NCBI GenBank assembly: GCA_009837355.1
Contig: VXTR01000068.1
Location: forward strand, 186,001-250,000
Length of the DNA: 64,000 nucleotides
Origin: Chloroflexota bacterium
Lineage (GTDB): Bacteria; Chloroflexota; Dehalococcoidia; Lucifugimonadales; UBA3495
Direction: 5' to 3'
The notes beneath the pieces were generated by a model that was not told the DNA's origin, did not search any database, and saw only the letters and a list, made by a program, of their open reading frames with translations. Positions 59,500 to 64,000 of the stretch are shown here, piece by piece (the stretch's first letter is position 1; each line of letters begins with the position of its first letter). Position numbers and translations under genes: made by a program.

Positions 59500-60831
59500 A
59501 TGATTCAGTCAGAGGTACAGGGCGGGGGCCGGTGGCCCCGACTGGTTCAGGCTGCGATCGACGCGTTCAGCGTACCTGACCTACGCGCGAAAATCCTGTT
59601 CACTCTGGGAATGCTGGCCCTCTACCGGCTGGTGGCTCACATTCCGATACCGGGCCTCGACGCCGGCGCCCTGGACGACTTGTTCCGCAACAATCAGTTG
59701 CTGGGCTTCCTGGACCTCTTTTCCGGCGGCGCCTTGAGCCGCATGAGCATCGTTGCTCTGGGCGTGTTCCCCTACATCACTGCCTCCATCATCATGCAGC
59801 TGCTCACTCCGGTGATACCGCAATTGCAGAATATGTCCCGGGAAGGTGAGGCCGGTCGCATCAGGATGAACCGCATCACCCATTGGGGAACCGTGCCCAT
59901 CGCCATCGCCCAGGCGTTTGCGCAACTGGTGCTGCTGCAGCAGGCCAACGTGCTGACCAACGTGGGCTTCACGGGAGACGCCTTCCTGCCGACGATGGCC
60001 GCCGTTCTTTCGCTAACCGCCGGAACTATGTTCCTGGTGTGGTTGGGTGAATTGATTACCGAGCGGGGGATCGGCAACGGCATTTCGCTGATTATCTTCG
60101 CCGGTATTGTGGTTGGCTTCCCTGGCTTGCTGGCGGCCGGTTTCATCAGCACTGAAGATTATCTCGGCATCTTCTTCTTCGCGCTCATTGGCCTGCTGAT
60201 TATCGCGCTGATCGTCGTCTTCAACGAAGCCCATCGCCGCATACCGGTACAGTACGGGCGCAGCATCTTCCGGGGTGGGCAGATGTACCGCCAATCCGGT
60301 TCCACCTACATACCGCTGCGCATCAACTCCGCCGGCATGATTCCGCTGATTTTCGCTTTCTCTATCGTCATTCTCCCCGGTACGGTGGCCCAGTATCTCA
60401 GTACCACCGGCGGATTCATCGGCAATTTGGCTGGCAATCTCCAGACCGCGCTCAGCCCGGCCGGCCCGTTCTACTGGGTGCTTGCCTTCTTCCTGGTGGT
60501 GGCCTTTACGTTCTTCTACACACTGGTTGTATTCCAGCAGCAGAATATCGCCGAGAACCTCCAGCGCAACGGTGGTTTCGTGTTGGGTATCCGGCCCGGC
60601 CGGCCTACTCAGGACTACCTGAACCGCGTTATCGTTCGCCTCACGCTGGGCGGCGCCCTGTTCCTCGGTTTCATCGCCATCGTACCCTACCTGGCTTCCC
60701 TGGCTACCGGCTTTGAGGCGGTTGCCCTCAGCAGCACCAGCCTGCTCATCATGGTGGGCGTCGGCCTGGACACCCTGCGGCAACTGGAGGCGCAGCTGAT
60801 GATGCGCAATTACGAAGGATTCCTCAGATGA
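59500..60831 (+). CDS. secY: Protein translocase subunit SecY
   Basis: The 443-residue membrane protein has about ten transmembrane segments and SecY motifs: RLVAHIPIPGLDAG, GVFPYITASIIMQLL, EGEAGRIRMNRI and IRPGRPTQDYL. It is the pore of the Sec translocon. It overlaps the adk start by four bases. Confidence 0.98.
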   Translation: MIQSEVQGGGRWPRLVQAAIDAFSVPDLRAKILFTLGMLALYRLVAHIPIPGLDAGALDDLFRNNQLLGFLDLFSGGALSRMSIVALGVFPYITASIIMQLLTPVIPQLQNMSREGEAGRIRMNRITHWGTVPIAIAQAFAQLVLLQQANVLTNVGFTGDAFLPTMAAVLSLTAGTMFLVWLGELITERGIGNGISLIIFAGIVVGFPGLLAAGFISTEDYLGIFFFALIGLLIIALIVVFNEAHRRIPVQYGRSIFRGGQMYRQSGSTYIPLRINSAGMIPLIFAFSIVILPGTVAQYLSTTGGFIGNLAGNLQTALSPAGPFYWVLAFFLVVAFTFFYTLVVFQQQNIAENLQRNGGFVLGIRPGRPTQDYLNRVIVRLTLGGALFLGFIAIVPYLASLATGFEAVALSSTSLLIMVGVGLDTLRQLEAQLMMRNYEGFLR

Positions 60832-61517
60832 GCCTCGCCAATGCAGCCAGCGGTCTCAGGCTCGTCCTCTTCGGTCCTCCAGGTGCCGGCAAGGGCACTC
60901 AAGCGCAGCTGCTCAAGGAACGGCTGGGTGTTGATCACGTCAGCTCCGGAGACCTGTTCCGTCACCACCTCTCCACCGGCACTGAACTGGGAGATTTGGC
61001 CCGAGGCTATATGAACCGCGGTGAACTGGTGCCCGATCAAGTTACCATCGGGATGGTGCTGGATCGCATCGGCCAGTTGCCCTGTGGACAGGGATTTATG
61101 CTCGACGGTTTCCCACGCAATACTAACCAGGCCCGCGCCCTTGACGAATCCCTTACCCTGGCAAACGCCGCCATTGACCGGGTGGTTCATATCGCGGTTG
61201 CCGATGACGAACTCATCCGTCGCCTCAGCAATCGCTACATTTGCCGCTCTTGTCAAAAGCCATTCGCCCGCGACCCGGCTACGGGCGCACCGCCATCCGG
61301 CTGCGATACCTTCCCAGACGACTGCGACATTTACCAACGCGACGACGACACACCGGAAGCCGTCGCCAATCGCTTGGTGGTGTACCACCGGGAGACCGCG
61401 CCGGTGTTAGACTACTACCGGGAGCGTGGCCTGCTCACTGATGTGGCTGGCGAAGGGGCCGTTGAATCGGTCAACGAATCCCTCCTCCACGCCCTGGGGT
61501 TGACGGTTGAGGTATAA
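60828..61517 (+). CDS. adk: Adenylate kinase
   Basis: The 229-residue enzyme has the P-loop LFGPPGAGKGTQAQLL, the FMLDGFPRNTNQARAL motif and a lid domain with ICRSCQKPF and GCDTFPDDCD, whose four cysteines probably bind zinc. It interconverts ATP, AMP and ADP. It is coupled to secY and followed by map five bases later. Confidence 0.97.
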   Translation: MSLANAASGLRLVLFGPPGAGKGTQAQLLKERLGVDHVSSGDLFRHHLSTGTELGDLARGYMNRGELVPDQVTIGMVLDRIGQLPCGQGFMLDGFPRNTNQARALDESLTLANAAIDRVVHIAVADDELIRRLSNRYICRSCQKPFARDPATGAPPSGCDTFPDDCDIYQRDDDTPEAVANRLVVYHRETAPVLDYYRERGLLTDVAGEGAVESVNESLLHALGLTVEV

Positions 61518-61522
61518 TTACA

Positions 61523-62332
61523 ATGGTGAGTAATAAGAAAAAGCGGAAGACTGCTTCCAATGCCCCGTCGTCTTACAGCGGCGGAATCACAATCAAGTCC
61601 CGCCGTGAACTGGAAGCCATGGCGCGCGCCGGCGGTATCGTCGGCGACACTTTATCGTTGCTCAAGCGGTCGGTAGAACCGGGCATCACGACCGGCGAGT
61701 TGAACCGGATTGCCGAGAAGAATATCCGCAGCATGGGAGCCGTGCCTGCCTTCCTCGGTTACCAGGGCTTCCCTGGCACCATCTGCGCCTCCGTGAACGA
61801 GGAAATCGTTCACGGCATTCCTGGCAAGCGGGTCCTGAAGGAAGGCGACATCATCAAAATGGACGTGGGCGCCATCATTGACGGCTTCATTGGAGACGCT
61901 GCCATCTCGGTAGGCGTGGGTGAAGTTGATCCGTCAGCCCAGCGCCTGATGGACGACACTGAAGCCAGCCTGTACGCTGGTATTGCCGCCGCTCAGCCTG
62001 GCAATCGCCTCGGCGACATCGGGGCCGCCATTGAGGGTTACGCCCTGGAGCGAGGCTATGGCCTTGTACGCGGGTACGGCGGCCACGGCATCGGGCGGCA
62101 CTTACACGAAGATCCTCACGTGCCCAACTACGGCGAACCTGGCAAAGGCGTGCTGCTCCGCCCTGGTATGTGCATCTGCATTGAACCAATGCTCAACTTG
62201 GGCACTGAAGAAACCCAGGTGCTGGATGACGCTTGGACTGTGGTTACTGCCGATGGGGCTTTGTCCTGCCATTTCGAGCATACCCTCGCCATAACCGAAG
62301 ACGGCCCGAAGATTCTCTCCGTTCACGACTAA
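61523..62332 (+). CDS. map: Methionine aminopeptidase, type I
   Basis: The 269-residue protein has the metal-ligand segments VDVGAIIDGFIGDAA, GHGIGRHLHEDPHV and CICIEPML, and a final HFEHTLAITE. It removes initiator Met from nascent proteins. About 20 lysine-rich residues precede the core. Confidence 0.96.
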   Translation: MVSNKKKRKTASNAPSSYSGGITIKSRRELEAMARAGGIVGDTLSLLKRSVEPGITTGELNRIAEKNIRSMGAVPAFLGYQGFPGTICASVNEEIVHGIPGKRVLKEGDIIKMDVGAIIDGFIGDAAISVGVGEVDPSAQRLMDDTEASLYAGIAAAQPGNRLGDIGAAIEGYALERGYGLVRGYGGHGIGRHLHEDPHVPNYGEPGKGVLLRPGMCICIEPMLNLGTEETQVLDDAWTVVTADGALSCHFEHTLAITEDGPKILSVHD

Positions 62333-62392
62333 CTTACCACTCACCGCCGGCCATCGGTTAACCCGGATGGCGCGGCGAAAGCAGGATGATTT

Positions 62393-62611
62393 ATGGCTAA
62401 AAAGGAAGCGATAGAGGTCGAAGCTCAGGTTACCGAAGCACTCCCCAACGGAATGTTCCGGGTGGAGCTCCCAAACGACCACCAGGTGCTCGCGCACATC
62501 TCTGGCAAGATTCGGATGCACTTCATCCGCGTGTTGCCCGGTGATCGAGTGCTGGTGGAACTTTCACCTTATGACCTCAGCCGCGGCCGCATTACCTATC
62601 GCTTCAAGTAG
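62393..62611 (+). CDS. infA: Translation initiation factor IF-1
   Basis: The 72-residue S1-fold protein has [46 protein letters not shown] (by its ends) and YRFK at the C-terminus. It has the standard IF-1 length and lies between map and rpmJ. Confidence 0.97.
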   Translation: MAKKEAIEVEAQVTEALPNGMFRVELPNDHQVLAHISGKIRMHFIRVLPGDRVLVELSPYDLSRGRITYRFK

Positions 62612-62629
62612 CCAGCCGGGAGATCCCTT

Positions 62630-62743
62630 ATGAAAGTTTCCGCATCCGTAAAACCCCGTTGCGACCGCTGTCGGATTATCCGGCGTAAGGGTCGCATACG
62701 CATTATCTGCGTCAACAGCAAGCACGCCCAGCGCCAGGGCTAA
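62630..62743 (+). CDS. rpmJ: 50S ribosomal protein L36
   Basis: A 37-residue frame begins [20 protein letters not shown] and ends with [11 protein letters not shown]. Cys11, Cys14, Cys27 and His32 form the zinc site of the C+ form. The ATG at 62630 is nine bases after GGGAG. It is too short for routine ORF lists but certain from sequence. Confidence 0.97.
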   Translation: MKVSASVKPRCDRCRIIRRKGRIRIICVNSKHAQRQG

Positions 62744-62763
62744 GAAAGTAGAGGAGCATCCTT

Positions 62764-63156
62764 ATGGTTCGCATCGCCCAGGTTGACGTGCCGGATCGCA
62801 AGCGCGCCCACATCGCGCTGCGCAGCATCTACGGCATCGGCCCTACCAAGGCCATGGAAATCGTTGGCAAGGCCAACCTCGACACCGATATGCCCCCCCG
62901 CATGAGCGAGTTGTCCGAAGACGAGCTGGACCGCATCCGCGCCATCGTGGACCGGGACTACCTCACCGAGGGCGACCTCCGGCGGGAGAATAATGAAAAC
63001 ATCCGCCGCCTGATCGACATTGGCAGCTACCGAGGCCTCCGCCATCGCCGCAACCTGCCCGTCCACGGCCAGCGCACTCGTACCAATGCCCGCTCTCGCA
63101 AGGGCGCGCGCCGCACCGTCGCCGGACGCGGTCGCCGCACCGGCGGTAAGAAGTAG
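62764..63156 (+). CDS. rpsM: 30S ribosomal protein S13
   Basis: The 130-residue protein begins MVRIAQVDVPDRKRAHIAL and has YGIGPTKAMEIVGKA and RRNLPVHGQRTRTNARSRKG, the S13 pattern. It ends in a basic glycine-rich tail. It is 20 bases after rpmJ. Confidence 0.98.
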   Translation: MVRIAQVDVPDRKRAHIALRSIYGIGPTKAMEIVGKANLDTDMPPRMSELSEDELDRIRAIVDRDYLTEGDLRRENNENIRRLIDIGSYRGLRHRRNLPVHGQRTRTNARSRKGARRTVAGRGRRTGGKK

Positions 63157-63182
63157 CTTCCAGCACAGAGAGGTAGCAATCA

Positions 63183-63566
63183 ATGCCCCGACCACGCACC
63201 CGACGCCGTGAACGCCGCTCTATTCCCCAGGGCCGCGCTTACATCTACTCCACCTTCAACAATACGCTGGTCAGCCTCACCGATCCCGATGGCAACGTGG
63301 TGGCTTCCACCAGTTCCGGCACCGCCGGCTTCCGCGGTTCCAGGAAGGGCACCGCCTTTGCCGCCCAGCGCGCCGCAGAGCTGGCCGCCCGCCGCGGCGT
63401 TGATATGGGGATGCGCAACATCGACGTTTATATCAAAGGCCCCGGCTCCGGGCGGGAGCCGGCCATCCGCGCCCTGCAGGGCGCCGGCCTCAACGTAACC
63501 AGCATCAGGGACGTTACCCCCATTCCTCACAACGGCGTGCGTCCGCCCAAGCGGCGCCGGGTGTAA
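63183..63566 (+). CDS. rpsK: 30S ribosomal protein S11
   Basis: The 127-residue protein has [40 protein letters not shown] and [20 protein letters not shown], the S11 pattern with the conserved basic end. It sits on the 30S platform near the mRNA exit. Confidence 0.98.
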   Translation: MPRPRTRRRERRSIPQGRAYIYSTFNNTLVSLTDPDGNVVASTSSGTAGFRGSRKGTAFAAQRAAELAARRGVDMGMRNIDVYIKGPGSGREPAIRALQGAGLNVTSIRDVTPIPHNGVRPPKRRRV

Positions 63567-63657
63567 ATCGTCCAGCTGACCAGCCGCCCGGTGGTTTACC
63601 CAGAGCCGGAACCGCGATTGCCTCCAACACCACAACACTACCAACGGACAGACAGAT

Positions 63658-64000
63658 ATGGGCAGATATACCGGACCCTCTTGCCGCCTGTGCCGGCGCG
63701 CCGGGGAAAAGCTTTTCCTCAAAGGCGACCGCTGCTTCTCGCCGCGGTGCGCCATTGAACGCCGCCACGTTCCGCCCGGCGGTGGCGGCAATCGCCGACG
63801 TCGGGTTTCCGACTACGGCGTTCACCTCCGCGAAAAACAGAAGGCGCGTCAGATGTACGGCATCATGGAAAGCCAGTTCCGTAAGTACATGACTGACGCC
63901 TTCAACACCCCCGGCATTTCCGGCAATAACCTCCTGCGTACCCTGGAGCGCCGCCTGGACAACGTCATTTACCACTTCGGATTCGCCGACTCGCGCAAAC
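63658..64000 (+). CDS. rpsD: 30S ribosomal protein S4, cut by the window edge
   Basis: A frame from ATG 63658 runs off the end with 114 codons visible. It begins [20 protein letters not shown] and has a C-x2-C ... C-x4-C zinc site (CRLC, then CFSPRCA), followed by the [18 protein letters not shown] segment. It is the zinc-binding form of S4. The S4 domain and C-terminus lie beyond the window. Confidence 0.96.
   Translation, partial: MGRYTGPSCRLCRRAGEKLFLKGDRCFSPRCAIERRHVPPGGGGNRRRRVSDYGVHLREKQKARQMYGIMESQFRKYMTDAFNTPGISGNNLLRTLERRLDNVIYHFGFADSRK

Noticed and set aside
61500..61523. TATAAT before map as a promoter
   Set aside because: TATAAT is present at about 61513, but no -35-like hexamer is found 16-18 bases upstream and the gene is five bases after adk.

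Overview
This 64 kb window is a high-GC bacterial chromosome segment, packed with genes on both strands and free of phage, plasmid, insertion-sequence, CRISPR, tRNA or rRNA signals. Gene content and the look of the proteins suggest a Chloroflexota lineage (Dehalococcoidia or SAR202-like). Examples are a sirohydrochlorin chelatase with a four-cysteine insert, a cysteine-rich NuoG/FdhA-like protein, paired hot-dog dehydratases and two HpcH/HpaI aldolases. This placement is inference from family resemblance only.

Layout. Positions 1-7510 (+) form a tightly overlapping pyrimidine operon, pyrR-pyrB-pyrC-carA-carB. Positions 7539-10766 hold a ferredoxin plus ornithine-cyclodeaminase-like pair, a divergent LysR regulator and an aldolase. 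Positions 10787-20377 (-) hold leuS followed by an anaerobic-type corrin ring set (cbiC, cbiX, cbiD, cbiT, cbiL, cbiF, cbiG, cbiH) without cbiE or a precorrin-6A reductase. Positions 20472-24959 (+) encode K+ uptake (trkH/trkA), prephenate dehydratase, a soluble signal-peptidase-like protein and a YihY/BrkB membrane protein. Positions 24996-29713 (-) are catabolic or accessory genes (two MaoC-like hot-dog proteins, a ThuA-like protein, a PfkB kinase, a DUF192 lipoprotein, an HpaI aldolase). The aldolase follows a roughly 420-nt leader with tandem repeats and a proline-rich leader peptide. Positions 30343-36052 hold a tiny Tat-signal protein, mutL, a HAD protein, an ArsC/Spx-like gene and mutS. 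Positions 36093-42836 hold a flavoprotein reductase, a NuoEFG-type complex and a DsbA/FrnE-like gene. Positions 42899-46000 hold a HAD hydrolase and otsB/otsA. Positions 46238 to the end (+) are the str, S10, spc and alpha ribosomal operons, running into rpsD, which is cut by the window edge.

The most notable result is two candidate selenoproteins. The ArsC/Spx-like gene (32934-33296) and the DsbA/FrnE-like gene (42177-42836) each contain exactly one in-frame TGA. In each it stands where the family has the first cysteine of the CxxC redox motif, giving UxxC (U-S-S-C and U-P-W-C). Each gene has a good Shine-Dalgarno site upstream of the TGA, and a hairpin resembling a bacterial SECIS element starts just after it. 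UGA is a normal stop elsewhere in the window (pyrR, pyrB, pyrC, rplD and others), so context-dependent recoding to selenocysteine is the simplest reading. No sel genes lie in the window.

Other regulatory signals include a near-consensus promoter whose predicted start coincides with the trkH start codon (possible leaderless mRNA). There is also a 15-bp palindrome just downstream of the predicted otsA start, a strong hairpin between rpsL and rpsG, and a separate promoter and leader hairpin before rplC.
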